From: Larkinella insperata
GTDB lineage: Bacteria > Bacteroidota > Bacteroidia > Cytophagales > Spirosomataceae
Assembly (NCBI RefSeq): GCF_026248825.1
Contig: NZ_CP110973.1
Coordinates: 1,674,001 to 1,738,000, forward strand
Reading direction: 5' to 3'
Length of the DNA stretch: 64,000 bases
Below are positions 54,055 through 62,665 of the stretch, one piece after another. Position 1 is the first letter of the stretch. Every line of letters starts with the position of its first letter. A model generated the notes under the pieces. It searched no databases. It worked only from the letters and a program-made list of their open reading frames with translations, and was not told where the DNA came from. The position numbers and the translations under genes were made by a program.

Positions 54055-55737
54055 ATGAAAACCTTTTTAACCCTTACCAGTCTGCTCCTTGGCCTGACCC
54101 CGTCTTTCGCTCAGGATCAATCCGGAATTCCAGCCGAAGCCCGCGCGGCCGCCCAGTCCGTAAAGCCGGAAGCGATTAAAGCCCACATGCGCTTTCTGGC
54201 CGACGATGCCATGGAAGGCCGCAAACCGGGTACGCGGGGCTATCGGCTGGCGGCCAATTATGTGATCTCCCAATTTGAAGCCCTGGGCCTGCAACCGGCG
54301 GGCGACGAGAAGACGTACTGGCAGAAAGTACCGCTGCGCCAGTGGCGGGTGCAGGAGGAAGGCAGTTCGCTGGCGTTCATCGGGAAAAATGGCCAGGAAC
54401 AACCGTTGACGTTCGGGAAGAATTATACGCTCAGCCCGGTTTACGGGGATGAAATAAGCGAAATAACCGCGCCGGTTGTTTTCGTCGGTTTTGGCGTGAC
54501 GGCCCCCGATCTGAATTACGATGATTACAAAAATGTGGATGTTAAGGGCAAAATCGTCGCGTATTTCAACGGCGCTCCGGCGGCTTTCCCGTCCAACCAG
54601 CGGGCCTACCACGGCTCGGCCAAGCTCGAGAACGCAGCGGCCCACGGTGCGGTTGGCGTGATCTCGTTTAGCCTGCCCACCGACGTTCGCAACCGCATGG
54701 AAGCCTCATCGGGCCGGGTGCGGCAGGGTACTTACCGCTGGCTGGGCAAAGATGGCAAGCCGCAGCGGGTTTTCCCGGAACTGAAGGGAGTAGCCTCCCT
54801 GGGCGATTCAACGGCCCGGACGGTTCTTGCCCAATCCGGCCGCTCGCTGGCCGACATCATCGCAGCTGCCAACAAGAGCATCCCGCAGGCGTTTCCGCTC
54901 AACTTTTCGGTTCGGATGAAAACCGAAACCCGTTCCGGGGGGGATATCACGGGTTATAACGTAGTAGGTGTGCTGCCCGGAACCGACCCGGTGCTCAAAA
55001 ATGAATACGTGGTTTACGCGTCCCATCTTGACCACCTCGGCATCGGTCGGCCCGTGAAAGGAGATTCGATTTTTAACGGGGCGCACGACAACGCATCGGG
55101 CGTGGCCATCAACCTGGAAGCGGCCCGGATGTATGCCTCGCTGCCGACCAAACCCAAACGTTCGATTTTGTTTGTGGGCGTCACAGCGGAGGAAATGGGC
55201 CTGCTGGGCTCCGATTACTTTGCCAGCAACCCGACGGTTCCAAAAGAAAACATTGTAGCCAATCTGTGTCTGGACATGCCGTTTTTTTTCCACTCCCTGA
55301 TAGACATTGTCCCTTACGGTTCGGAGCATTCCAGCATGGCGAAGGAAGTCAATACCGTGGCGAAGTACCTGGGTGTCAAGGTGGCCAAAGATCCCATTCC
55401 GGAGCAGGTGGTGTTCATGCGCAGCGACCATTTCAGTTTTGTCCGGCAGGGGATTCCGGCAATTTACATCAAAAGCGGTACCGAAACCGGCAATCCGCAG
55501 CTCAATGGCCTGAAACTCAACCTCGACTGGCGGGCCACCATCTACCACTCTCCGCAGGATGAAATTGATCAACCGTTCGATTTCAACGCGGCTGCCAAAC
55601 ACGCCCAGCTTCAGTTCCTGATCGGTTACCTGACGGCCCAGAACCCGAAGCGGCCCACCTGGAATCCGGGCGATTTCTTTGGCACCAAGTTCGGCTCCCA
55701 GCAAACCGTTAAATCGCCGGGTGACACAGGAAAATAA
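54055..55737 (+). CDS. Secreted M28-family metallopeptidase with PA domain
   Basis: 560 residues, signal peptide MKTFLTLTSLLLGLTPSFAQ. A PA-type insert is visible at about 130-260 (APVVFVGFGVTAPDLNYDDY, GKIVAYFNGAPAAF). The M28 zinc domain follows: YASHLDHLGIG (His ligand), FNGAHDNASGVAINLE (bridging Asp), GVTAEEMGLLGSDYF (catalytic Glu), LCLDMPFFF (Asp ligand) and YHSPQDEIDQPFDF (final His). All ligands appear intact, so an active aminopeptidase or glutamate carboxypeptidase-like enzyme is expected in the periplasm or outside. The small lipoprotein gene follows 15 bp downstream. Confidence 0.94.
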   Translation: MKTFLTLTSLLLGLTPSFAQDQSGIPAEARAAAQSVKPEAIKAHMRFLADDAMEGRKPGTRGYRLAANYVISQFEALGLQPAGDEKTYWQKVPLRQWRVQEEGSSLAFIGKNGQEQPLTFGKNYTLSPVYGDEISEITAPVVFVGFGVTAPDLNYDDYKNVDVKGKIVAYFNGAPAAFPSNQRAYHGSAKLENAAAHGAVGVISFSLPTDVRNRMEASSGRVRQGTYRWLGKDGKPQRVFPELKGVASLGDSTARTVLAQSGRSLADIIAAANKSIPQAFPLNFSVRMKTETRSGGDITGYNVVGVLPGTDPVLKNEYVVYASHLDHLGIGRPVKGDSIFNGAHDNASGVAINLEAARMYASLPTKPKRSILFVGVTAEEMGLLGSDYFASNPTVPKENIVANLCLDMPFFFHSLIDIVPYGSEHSSMAKEVNTVAKYLGVKVAKDPIPEQVVFMRSDHFSFVRQGIPAIYIKSGTETGNPQLNGLKLNLDWRATIYHSPQDEIDQPFDFNAAAKHAQLQFLIGYLTAQNPKRPTWNPGDFFGTKFGSQQTVKSPGDTGK

Positions 55738-55752
55738 AACAAGCTTAAAGCC

Positions 55753-56226
55753 ATGAATACGCTCAAAACCGTCGTAACATCATTCGTATGGATGCTCCTG
55801 CTTGGCTCGTGTGAAAAACCCGACTGCCAGGCGCCACCGCCGTCCTATGGTTTTGCGTTTGTGGATACTTCAGGGCAACAGCTGACGGATACCACGCTGG
55901 CCCGGTCGGTTAAACTGACCTACGCGGGAGCGTCTGGAACGCCAACTCAGGTGAAAGAAAGTGATTTTAAAGCCCAACCGTCCAGCCCGTATCCCTACGT
56001 CTACGAAGCATCCTACAATTTACTGGTTCAGGCGGCTGAAAAGGGCCAGAACGGCTACACCGTTGAGATCGGTGGAAAGCCACGAGGAACGTTAAACCTG
56101 AAAACATACGTCAATCGTACCCCCTGCAATGGCTGGTACAATCTGGCAGAAGTTCGCTACGACAACACCGTTGTGAACCCCATGATCGGCAACGGGGTTA
56201 CTTACGTTGTTTTTGTCACCCTGTAA
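55753..56226 (+). CDS. Small lipoprotein, unknown function
   Basis: 157 residues with lipobox LLGSC (Cys about residue 20) after MNTLKTVVTSFVWMLLLGS. The mature part is beta-rich, with strands FAFVDTSGQQLT, SVKLTYAGASG, YTVEIGGKPRGTLNL and YVNRTPCNGWYNLAEVRY; it contains a few cysteines (EKPDCQ, TPCNGW) that could pair. A transthyretin-like or small surface-binding fold is possible, but I recognise no family. It is probably cotranscribed with the M28 peptidase and ends before a large terminator. Confidence 0.75.
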   Translation: MNTLKTVVTSFVWMLLLGSCEKPDCQAPPPSYGFAFVDTSGQQLTDTTLARSVKLTYAGASGTPTQVKESDFKAQPSSPYPYVYEASYNLLVQAAEKGQNGYTVEIGGKPRGTLNLKTYVNRTPCNGWYNLAEVRYDNTVVNPMIGNGVTYVVFVTL

Positions 56227-56244
56227 AAACGGCAACGGAATCAA

Positions 56245-56288
56245 CGCCCATAAAAAAACCACCCGGCCGGGTGGTTTTTTTATGGGCG
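56245..56288. terminator. 44-bp perfect palindrome, bidirectional terminator
   Basis: A spacer-free perfect palindrome: 22-bp arms meet between 56266 and 56267. The core ACCACCCGG/CCGGGTGGT is flanked by A7/T7 runs and then by CGCCCAT/ATGGGCG. The A/T runs give a U-tract after a GC core in both directions, so it should stop both the lipoprotein gene (stop at 56226) and the convergent AraC regulator (stop at 56297). Confidence 0.88.
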
Positions 56289-56296
56289 CTAGAATC

Positions 56297-57223
56297 TTAA
56301 ACGTTCATCAGCGACTCCCGACGGCGCATTTTACCGGCCGGAATGCCGAACATCATCTTGAACCGGCGGCAGAAATAAGCCGTGTCTTTGTAACCGACTT
56401 CGGCTCCGATTGCCCGGATGCTTTTCTTCGACGTGCGGAGCAGGCCCACGGCGGATTCCATCCGCTGGTATTCGATATAGTCCTGCGGATTGATTCCCGT
56501 CAGCATTTTGAAGTACTGACCGACGTAATCTTCCGAAACGTTGGCAACGTTGGCCAGCACCTTGTTCGACAGGTCACCGCCGAGGTTATCTTTGATGTAG
56601 GCGAAGATGTCGATCAGACGGGGATCTTTGAAGTACGTACTATTGGTCACCAGCTGCTCAACGAACAGACGGTTTTTCAAAATGTAACGAATGACTTCAA
56701 TAACGATTTCCTCGGTTTTGATTTTGATGATCCGTCCTTTACCCGCTGTCTCCAGCATATCTTCCGCCAGAATCTGGTTGATGGTCTGCACCAGCGAATC
56801 TTCCCGTTTGATAATAAACGGCGGCACGTCCAGTGAGTTGAAGAAGTTCACCGAGTCGAATACTTTCGCTTCGAAGGATACGTACCCGAACGAATTGGGC
56901 ATGTTCGCGATTTTCTGCGGATCACGGTTGGCTTCGAAATACTGTTCTCGGTGAATCATGAACTCCTCGTTCGTGACCGTTTTAGGCTGCGACGCATCTC
57001 CGTAAGTTACGGTTACGTGCTTGCCGCCCGGAATGAACAACATATCACCCACGTCTACCTTCACTTTTTCTTCGCCGAACGATACTTCGCCGTTGTAAAG
57101 AACGGTTAGTGTATTCTCAACGTCGTAATAGTTTTTGATGGTTATGGGTTGTAAAATGCGGATGTTGCGAGCCTTGATGAACTTCACACCCAGCGATTCG
57201 ATTATTTTATTATAGTCTTCCAT
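56297..57223 (-). CDS. AraC-family transcriptional regulator
   Basis: 308 residues. The N-terminal half is a cupin-like sensing domain (ITIKNYYDVENTLTVLYNGE, KVKVDVGDMLFIPGGKHVTV). A central helical region (IEVIRYILKNRLFVEQLVTN) leads to the two-HTH AraC domain at about 200-300: DLSNKVLANVANVSEDYVGQ, INPQDYIEYQRMESAVGLLR and SIRAIGAEVGYKDTAYFCRR with FKMMFGIPAGKMRR. The ligand is unknown. A tandem 18-bp repeat in its upstream region (57264-57299) may be its own binding site. Placed between the terminator palindrome and the acyl-CoA dehydrogenase gene. Confidence 0.93.
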   Translation of the reverse strand: MEDYNKIIESLGVKFIKARNIRILQPITIKNYYDVENTLTVLYNGEVSFGEEKVKVDVGDMLFIPGGKHVTVTYGDASQPKTVTNEEFMIHREQYFEANRDPQKIANMPNSFGYVSFEAKVFDSVNFFNSLDVPPFIIKREDSLVQTINQILAEDMLETAGKGRIIKIKTEEIVIEVIRYILKNRLFVEQLVTNSTYFKDPRLIDIFAYIKDNLGGDLSNKVLANVANVSEDYVGQYFKMLTGINPQDYIEYQRMESAVGLLRTSKKSIRAIGAEVGYKDTAYFCRRFKMMFGIPAGKMRRRESLMNV

Positions 57224-57263
57224 AGGGGGAAAGTGATGTACCTACATTGATTATTTTGCAAAG

Positions 57264-57299
57264 TTGCACAAATCTAATAAATTGTACAAATCTAATAAA
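57264..57299 (-). repeat. Tandem 18-bp repeat in the AraC-regulator promoter
   Basis: Two back-to-back copies, TTGCACAAATCTAATAAA (57264-57281) and TTGTACAAATCTAATAAA (57282-57299), differ at one base. Each contains, on the minus strand, the -7 consensus TAGATTTG (57276-57269 and 57294-57287). Either the repeats are tandem promoters or paired regulator half-sites about two helical turns apart, which suits AraC-type direct-repeat binding. The regulator ATG is about 45 bp away. Confidence 0.7.
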
Positions 57300-57317
57300 G
57301 CCCTCACTCTTGCGAAA

Positions 57318-57356
57318 AGATAAAAAAAATAGCGCGATACCCATAAAGTATCGCGC
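57318..57356 (-). terminator. Terminator after acyl-CoA dehydrogenase
   Basis: Perfect 9-bp stem GCGCGATAC (57332-57340) and GTATCGCGC (57348-57356), 7-nt loop. On the minus strand it is followed by TATTTTTTTTATC, a strong U-tract. About 38 bp after the dehydrogenase stop. Confidence 0.9.
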
Positions 57357-57393
57357 CAAATTTTTGAAAAATTGTGCTGCCGCTGAAAAAGTT

Positions 57394-58563
57394 CTATTTA
57401 ACAAGCTCCCGGGCGATAACTAATTTTTGGATTTCCGACGTACCTTCATAAATCTGCGTAATCTTCGCATCCCGCATTAATCGCTCCACGTGATATTCTT
57501 TTACGTATCCGTATCCCCCGTGAATCTGAACGGCTTCTGTAGTTGCCCACATAGCGACCTCCGACGCAAATAATTTAGCCATGGCCGCAGCCTGCACAAA
57601 ATCTTTTTGTTCGTCTTTCAACCGGGCGGCTTTGTACACCAGCAGCCGGGCGGCTTCAATTTTGGTAGCCATTTCGGCCAGCTTGAACTGAATGGCCTGG
57701 TGATCAAAAATTTTTTTTCCGAAGGCCTGCCGTTCCTGCGAATACGCTAAAGCCAGTTCGTAAGCCCCGGCGGCAATCCCCAGCGCCTGAGCCGCAATAC
57801 CGATCCGGCCCCCGTTCAGCGTAGACATCGCGAACTTGAAACCAAAACCGTCGTCGCCGATGCGGTTTTCTTTCGGCACCTTTACGTCGGTAAACATCAG
57901 CGAGTGGGTGTCAGACGCCCGAATGCCCATCTTGTCTTCCTTTTTGCCAACCGCAAAGCCGTCCTGCCCTTTTTCAACGATCAGGCAACTGATGCCCCGG
58001 TGTTTTTTTTCGGCGTCGGTTTGCGCCATAACGAGGTAGACGCCCGCCGAATTGCCGTTGGTAATCCAGTTCTTGGTTCCGTTCAGCAGATAATGGTCGC
58101 CCTCGTCGATGGCCGTCGTGTGTTGCGATGTCGCATCCGAACCCGCTTCCGGCTCCGACAGGCAGAAGGCCCCAATGGTCTCGCCCGTGACCAGCCGGGT
58201 CAGGTACTTCTGTTTTTGCTCTTCGCTACCAAATTTCTCCAGCCCCCAACAAACCAGCGAGTTGTTGACCGACATAATAACCGAACAGGAGGCATCGACT
58301 TTGGAAAGTTCTTCCATCGCAATTACGTACGAGACGGTATCCATGCCGCCCCCGCCGTACTCGGGTGCTACCATCATGCCCAGAAAGCCCAGTTCGCCCA
58401 TGCGCCGGACCTGCTCGGCCGGAAATTTAGCCAGATTGTCGCGCTCGATTACGCCGGGCAGCAGTTCGGTTTGCGCAAAATCCCGCGCGGCTTCGCGCAC
58501 GGCCTCATGCTCTTCGGTAAGGTTAAAGTTCAGACCTGATAATTCCAGTGTGGACGACGTCAT
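57394..58563 (-). CDS. Acyl-CoA dehydrogenase
   Basis: 389 residues, standard ACAD length. N-terminal helical domain NLTEEHEAVREAARDFAQTE, middle beta domain with IGAFCLSEPEAGSDATS and NGTKNWITNGNSAGVYLV (FAD contacts), and C-terminal helices with the catalytic base Glu in ITQIYEGTSEIQKLVIAREL. The YEGT.EIQ signature fits the short-chain/butyryl-CoA group. It removes two hydrogens from an acyl-CoA in beta-oxidation or branched-chain amino acid breakdown. Single-gene unit closed by a clear terminator. Confidence 0.96.
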   Translation of the reverse strand: MTSSTLELSGLNFNLTEEHEAVREAARDFAQTELLPGVIERDNLAKFPAEQVRRMGELGFLGMMVAPEYGGGGMDTVSYVIAMEELSKVDASCSVIMSVNNSLVCWGLEKFGSEEQKQKYLTRLVTGETIGAFCLSEPEAGSDATSQHTTAIDEGDHYLLNGTKNWITNGNSAGVYLVMAQTDAEKKHRGISCLIVEKGQDGFAVGKKEDKMGIRASDTHSLMFTDVKVPKENRIGDDGFGFKFAMSTLNGGRIGIAAQALGIAAGAYELALAYSQERQAFGKKIFDHQAIQFKLAEMATKIEAARLLVYKAARLKDEQKDFVQAAAMAKLFASEVAMWATTEAVQIHGGYGYVKEYHVERLMRDAKITQIYEGTSEIQKLVIARELVK

Positions 58564-58674
58564 AAGCGGTGAAGTGTTTAGTCCGTACTAATTTTCCGGT
58601 CGAAGAATTTACGGGTTTTCTCCATTCCTGTCAATCCTTCCGATCTTATTTTAATTGTAATCTAAGAATAAAAG

Positions 58675-59649
58675 TCAGGGCGTAATGACCACTTTGCCCA
58701 GCACTTGCCGATTCATCATTTCGCGCAGGGCCTGCGAGGCTTTTTCAAGCGGGTACTGCACCTGAATGTGCGGCCGGATGTGCCCCTGTTGATAAAACGT
58801 CAGCAATTGCTGAACATTATTTCCATTGTCGGCGCGTTGCTTTTCGGCAAACGCCCCCCAGAACACTCCCACCACCGAGCAGCCTTTCAGCAACGGCAGA
58901 TTAAGCGGAATCGACGGGATTTGTCCAGCCGCAAACCCCACCACCAGATATCGTCCCTGCCAACTGACGGAACGGAGGGCGGCTTCGGTCAGGTCACCGC
59001 CAACGGGATCGCAAACCACATCGACGCCCTGCCCGCCGGTTATTTCCCTGAGCCGTTCGCGCAGATCGTCGCGGCTGTAATTAATCACATCGCTGGCCCC
59101 CGCCTGCCGACAAAGTGCCAGTTTCTCGTCGGTTGAAGCCGCAGCAATCACCCGGGCGCCCATCATCCGGCCCAGTTCGACCGCAGCCAGCCCAATGCCC
59201 CCGGCGGCTCCCAGCACCAGCAGGGTTTCGCCCGCTCGCAGATTGGCGCGGTCTTTCAGGGCGTGGTACGAGGTCCCGTAGGTATACATCAGGGCGGCCG
59301 CCGTCCCATACTCCATACCGTCCGGCAGCGGAAAAGTCTTGTGCCCGTCGGCCAGCGTTTCTTCGGCAAAACCGCCAAAACCGGTGAGCGCAAACACCCG
59401 GTCACCGGGTTTCAGGTGCGTAATACCCGCGCCCACTTCTTTCACGATGCCGGCCACTTCGCCCCCGGGCGAAAACGGAAACGGCGGCTTGACCTGGTAC
59501 CTGCCCTGAATCATCAGGGTATCCGGAAAATTGACCCCACAGGCTTTGACCTCAATCACCAGCTTGCCGTTAGCGGCTTTCGGCGACTCAGTTTCTTCAA
59601 GCGTTAGATGTTCGGGCGGGCCATACTGGCGACAAAGAAGGGCTCTCAT
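58675..59649 (-). CDS. NADPH:quinone oxidoreductase family protein (zinc-free MDR)
   Basis: 324 residues of the medium-chain dehydrogenase/reductase superfamily. The N-terminal GroES-like fold lacks the catalytic zinc ligands but keeps VEVKACGVNFPDTLMIQGRY and FPFSPGGEVAGIVKEVGAG; the Rossmann loop is LVLGAAGGIGLAAVELGRMM, followed by DVVCDPVGGD. This matches the zinc-free quinone oxidoreductase/zeta-crystallin group, which use NADPH to reduce quinones or enones. It lies 3 bp after the EamA gene on the same strand, so they are probably one operon. Substrate unknown. Confidence 0.93.
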   Translation of the reverse strand: MRALLCRQYGPPEHLTLEETESPKAANGKLVIEVKACGVNFPDTLMIQGRYQVKPPFPFSPGGEVAGIVKEVGAGITHLKPGDRVFALTGFGGFAEETLADGHKTFPLPDGMEYGTAAALMYTYGTSYHALKDRANLRAGETLLVLGAAGGIGLAAVELGRMMGARVIAAASTDEKLALCRQAGASDVINYSRDDLRERLREITGGQGVDVVCDPVGGDLTEAALRSVSWQGRYLVVGFAAGQIPSIPLNLPLLKGCSVVGVFWGAFAEKQRADNGNNVQQLLTFYQQGHIRPHIQVQYPLEKASQALREMMNRQVLGKVVITP

Positions 59650-59652
59650 ACT

Positions 59653-60546
59653 TTACGTAAAGATCACGATTAGCGCAGCACCGGTTACCATAATAGCGGC
59701 ACCGACGAGCTTCTGAACAATATTTTTTTCCTTGAAAAACTGATAGCCAAACAGCACGTTCAGCAGGGCCGAGGTTTGAAACAGCGCCAGCACGTAACCA
59801 ACCTGCATTCCGTCAAACGCGACGTTGGTGGAAAATTGCATACAACCCGTTGAAACAAACAGGGCCGCGCAGGTCCCTTTCTGCGCCGAAAACACCCGAA
59901 TCTGTTCCTTCAGGCGACGGCGCAGTGTCATGATGATCCAGCCGAAGGAAAACAGAAAACCAAGCACGCACCAGAGCACAAACGTGGTCATGGCCGACGA
60001 CAGCAGCATGGCGCGTTTGATAAACACCGCTTCGATGGCCGAGCAGACCAGCGCGATCAGCCGGAACTGAATTTCCGGTTGTTTCAAAATATCCAGTGAA
60101 AACCCGCGGCCCCCTTTCCCGGACCCCAGCACCACATAGCTCCCGGCCACAATCAGCGCCACCCCCACCGCCCCCATCCAACTCGGAATTTCGTTCAGCA
60201 ACAGCATACCAAATACGATGCTCACGACGGATTTATAGGCGTTAACCGGTCCCAGCACGGACAGTTCGCCCGTTTGGATGGCTTTGATCAGGAGTACATT
60301 GCCCAACACACCGATTGCGTTAAAAAGAAGGACGTTCCACCAGAACTCGTGGGGCAGGCTGTCCAGGTCTAATTTGGCCCAGAAGGGAATGGTTAAAAGA
60401 CTCAAAAAACCGTACGTTGCCGAGGAAACAAACAACGGTTCCGCCGAGCGTTGCGTGAGCTGCTTCTGAAAAACGTTCGATAAAGGACTTGAGACGATGC
60501 GGACAACAATGGCAACGGTGGTCAGGGTGATGATAAGTAATACCAT
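59653..60546 (-). CDS. EamA/DMT-family transporter
   Basis: 297 residues with ten hydrophobic segments in two five-helix EamA repeats. Examples are IITLTTVAIVVRIVSSPLSN, WNVLLFNAIGVLGNVLLIKA, VGVALIVAGSYVVLG in the first half, and FVLWCVLGFLFSFGWIIMTL, YVLALFQTSALLNVLFGYQF, VGAAIMVTGAALIVIFT in the second. Members export amino acids, nucleosides or other metabolites, or import sugars; the substrate cannot be inferred. Its start codon is only 32 bp from the divergent polysaccharide deacetylase ATG, so promoters overlap coding DNA. The quinone oxidoreductase gene follows immediately. Confidence 0.9.
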   Translation of the reverse strand: MVLLIITLTTVAIVVRIVSSPLSNVFQKQLTQRSAEPLFVSSATYGFLSLLTIPFWAKLDLDSLPHEFWWNVLLFNAIGVLGNVLLIKAIQTGELSVLGPVNAYKSVVSIVFGMLLLNEIPSWMGAVGVALIVAGSYVVLGSGKGGRGFSLDILKQPEIQFRLIALVCSAIEAVFIKRAMLLSSAMTTFVLWCVLGFLFSFGWIIMTLRRRLKEQIRVFSAQKGTCAALFVSTGCMQFSTNVAFDGMQVGYVLALFQTSALLNVLFGYQFFKEKNIVQKLVGAAIMVTGAALIVIFT

Positions 60547-60578
60547 GTATTTTGTAATCTTGTAAAAAACTCCGCTTT

Positions 60579-61514
60579 ATGCTTCGCTTCGGGCTTCTGA
60601 TCAGCTTTTGCTTCCTCATTTCTTCTGTCTGGGCACAGAAAAAAATAGCCATCACCGTCGACGACCTGCCGGGCGTTACGCAGTTTTACCGCTCCCCCAA
60701 CGGCAAGACTGAGATGAATCAACGGCTCATCCGGCATTTTACCACCCACCGCGTCCCGGCCATCGGTTTCGTGGTTTCGCAGTGGCTATACGGCAACGAT
60801 GGCCTGGACCCGAAGCAGGTCAATGTACTAAAAATCTGGCTTGATGCCGGGCTGGAACTCGGAAATCACACCTTTTCCCACAAAGACTACACCGTGATCA
60901 GCATTCCGGAGTATCAGGATGAGGTGGTGCGCGGGGAGCAAATCACCAAACAACTCGTCGAACAGCGGGGCCAACCGTTTCGTTTCTTCCGGCATCCGTT
61001 CCTGCGCAAAGGCGAAACACCCGCCAAAAAAGACTCCCTGGAACAGTTTCTGGCCCGGCGAAACTACCGCGAAGCGCCCGTAACGGTCGATAATTACGAT
61101 TTTATGTTTTCGCAGGCCTACGACAACGCGCTTCTGAAAGGAGACACCGCGACGGCGGCTGCGGTGGGGCGGCAGTATCTGGATTACATGACGGATTATG
61201 TACGGTATTACGAAGCGCAGTCGGACTCGCTTTTTGGCCGACCGATTCCGCAGGTGCTGCTGACGCACGCCAACACGATCAACGCGGCTTACATGGGCGC
61301 GTTGCTGGATCGACTGGCGGGGCGGGGTTACACGTTTGTTTCGCTGGACGAAGCCCTGAAAGACGACGCCTACCGTTCGGCGGATCGTTACATCGGTAAA
61401 GGCGGCATCTCGTGGATCCACCGCTGGGCCCTGACGCGGGGAAAAAAGGGAGCGTTCTTCAAGGGCGAACCGGAAGTTCCGGCCTCAATTACCCAACTGG
61501 CCGAAGAAAAGTAA
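60579..61514 (+). CDS. Secreted polysaccharide deacetylase family protein
   Basis: 311 residues with signal peptide MLRFGLLISFCFLISSVWAQ. The NodB-type barrel shows motif 1 IAITVDDLPG (catalytic base and metal Asp), motif 2 LGNHTFSHKDY (metal His pair), RFFRHPFLRKG (motif 3), and late segments VLLTHANTINAAY and GGISWIHRWA near the C-terminus. The family deacetylates chitin, peptidoglycan or other glycans, or acts on amides; here it should act in the periplasm or outside. A TAATCTTG element at 60555-60562 could be its -7 box, within the 32-bp gap to the divergent EamA gene. Confidence 0.9.
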   Translation: MLRFGLLISFCFLISSVWAQKKIAITVDDLPGVTQFYRSPNGKTEMNQRLIRHFTTHRVPAIGFVVSQWLYGNDGLDPKQVNVLKIWLDAGLELGNHTFSHKDYTVISIPEYQDEVVRGEQITKQLVEQRGQPFRFFRHPFLRKGETPAKKDSLEQFLARRNYREAPVTVDNYDFMFSQAYDNALLKGDTATAAAVGRQYLDYMTDYVRYYEAQSDSLFGRPIPQVLLTHANTINAAYMGALLDRLAGRGYTFVSLDEALKDDAYRSADRYIGKGGISWIHRWALTRGKKGAFFKGEPEVPASITQLAEEK

Positions 61515-61665
61515 CCGGTCGTATTCTTTAGCCTGAAAGGTGGTAACCGGCTTAGCCCGCAAGCAGCAATTCAGTCCTCATCCCTTCCGGTTCAAACCAG
61601 TTTTCGGGCTATACCGTCCGAACGGCGTTGCTTTGCCGACGGTTTTCCCGCAATTTTGGATTACC

Positions 61666-62604
61666 ATGCGCAACCTTATCCGCTACCTTCGCGAACACCT
61701 GAAAGCCGATTTCCGCGTTGATCTCTACGCCCTGGCGGCCCTGTTTCTGGCCGTTTGCATCAGCATCAATTATTACCTGGACCTCGAAGACAGTTACATC
61801 GACGCTTACCGGGGCGACAACATCCGGATCGTATTTTATTTTTTGCTGTACGCGTTTGCCTATTACTCCGGCGTGGGGTTGTGGACCCGTTTTCACGGGC
61901 GGCCGGACATCTGGCGACGGCGGGATTTCTGGATATACAGCCTGTTTGGTTTAACTATTTACAGTTGGTATGCCGGTTATTACGGCTTCAACGAATGGAG
62001 CCATGCCGTTTTTAACGACCAGATTTACGCGTTTGCCTTCTACTGCCTGCGCAATTTGCAGTCGCTGATGACAGTCATTCTGCCGCTTGTGCTGTTCTAC
62101 CGGTTTGTGGAGAAAGAATCCAACGGTTTTTACGGGATGCGTCCCAAATGGAAAGGGCTGCAGATTTACTTCATTCTGTTGTTGTGCATGGTACCGCTGA
62201 TTACCTACGCATCGTTTCAGCCGTCGTTTCTGGAATCGTACCCCACCTACCGCGACACGAATGCCAACGAATTTTTCAACGTACCGGAATGGGTAACGGC
62301 CCTGGTTTACGAACTGGCCTACGGCTGGGATTTTGTGCCCACGGAACTGATGTTTCGCGGTTTTCTGGTCATCGGAATGGCGCAGATTCTGGGGCGGGGG
62401 GCGGTACTGCCCATGGTGATTACCTACGCGTTTATTCACTTCGGCAAGCCGCCCGGCGAAACCATCAGCTCCATTTTTGGCGGCTACATTCTCGGCGTCA
62501 TTGCGCTCCAGACCCGCAGCATCTGGGGCGGTATCATCATCCACCTCGGTGTGGCCTGGCTGATGGAACTGGCGGCTTTTGTTCAGCTGGGGCTGGAAAA
62601 ATAA
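61666..62604 (+). CDS. CPBP-family intramembrane glutamic protease
   Basis: 312 residues from ATG 61666; a GTG 126 bp upstream would add a non-membrane stretch with no support. At least six hydrophobic segments. The CPBP/Rce1 motifs are the ExxxR pattern in PTELMFRGFLVIG (motif 1), the first His segment in TYAFIHFGKPPGE (motif 2) and IIIHLGVAWLME (motif 3), giving the Glu and two His used by the glutamic protease. Bacterial members cleave membrane-anchored peptides or have immunity-like roles. It lies 151 bp after the deacetylase gene. Confidence 0.88.
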   Translation: MRNLIRYLREHLKADFRVDLYALAALFLAVCISINYYLDLEDSYIDAYRGDNIRIVFYFLLYAFAYYSGVGLWTRFHGRPDIWRRRDFWIYSLFGLTIYSWYAGYYGFNEWSHAVFNDQIYAFAFYCLRNLQSLMTVILPLVLFYRFVEKESNGFYGMRPKWKGLQIYFILLLCMVPLITYASFQPSFLESYPTYRDTNANEFFNVPEWVTALVYELAYGWDFVPTELMFRGFLVIGMAQILGRGAVLPMVITYAFIHFGKPPGETISSIFGGYILGVIALQTRSIWGGIIIHLGVAWLMELAAFVQLGLEK

Positions 62605-62606
62605 AT

Positions 62607-62645
62607 ACGGGAGTAACGAAGACCGTAGCCGTTCGTTACTCCCGT
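62607..62645. terminator. Convergent terminator, 14-bp stem
   Basis: Perfect inverted repeat ACGGGAGTAACGAA (62607-62620) and TTCGTTACTCCCGT (62632-62645) with an 11-nt loop. On the minus strand it is followed by ATTTATTTTTCC (U-rich), so it ends the M81 peptidase transcript; it also immediately follows the CPBP stop on the plus strand. Confidence 0.85.
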
Positions 62646-62665
62646 TCGGTATACCAATTGGCCGA

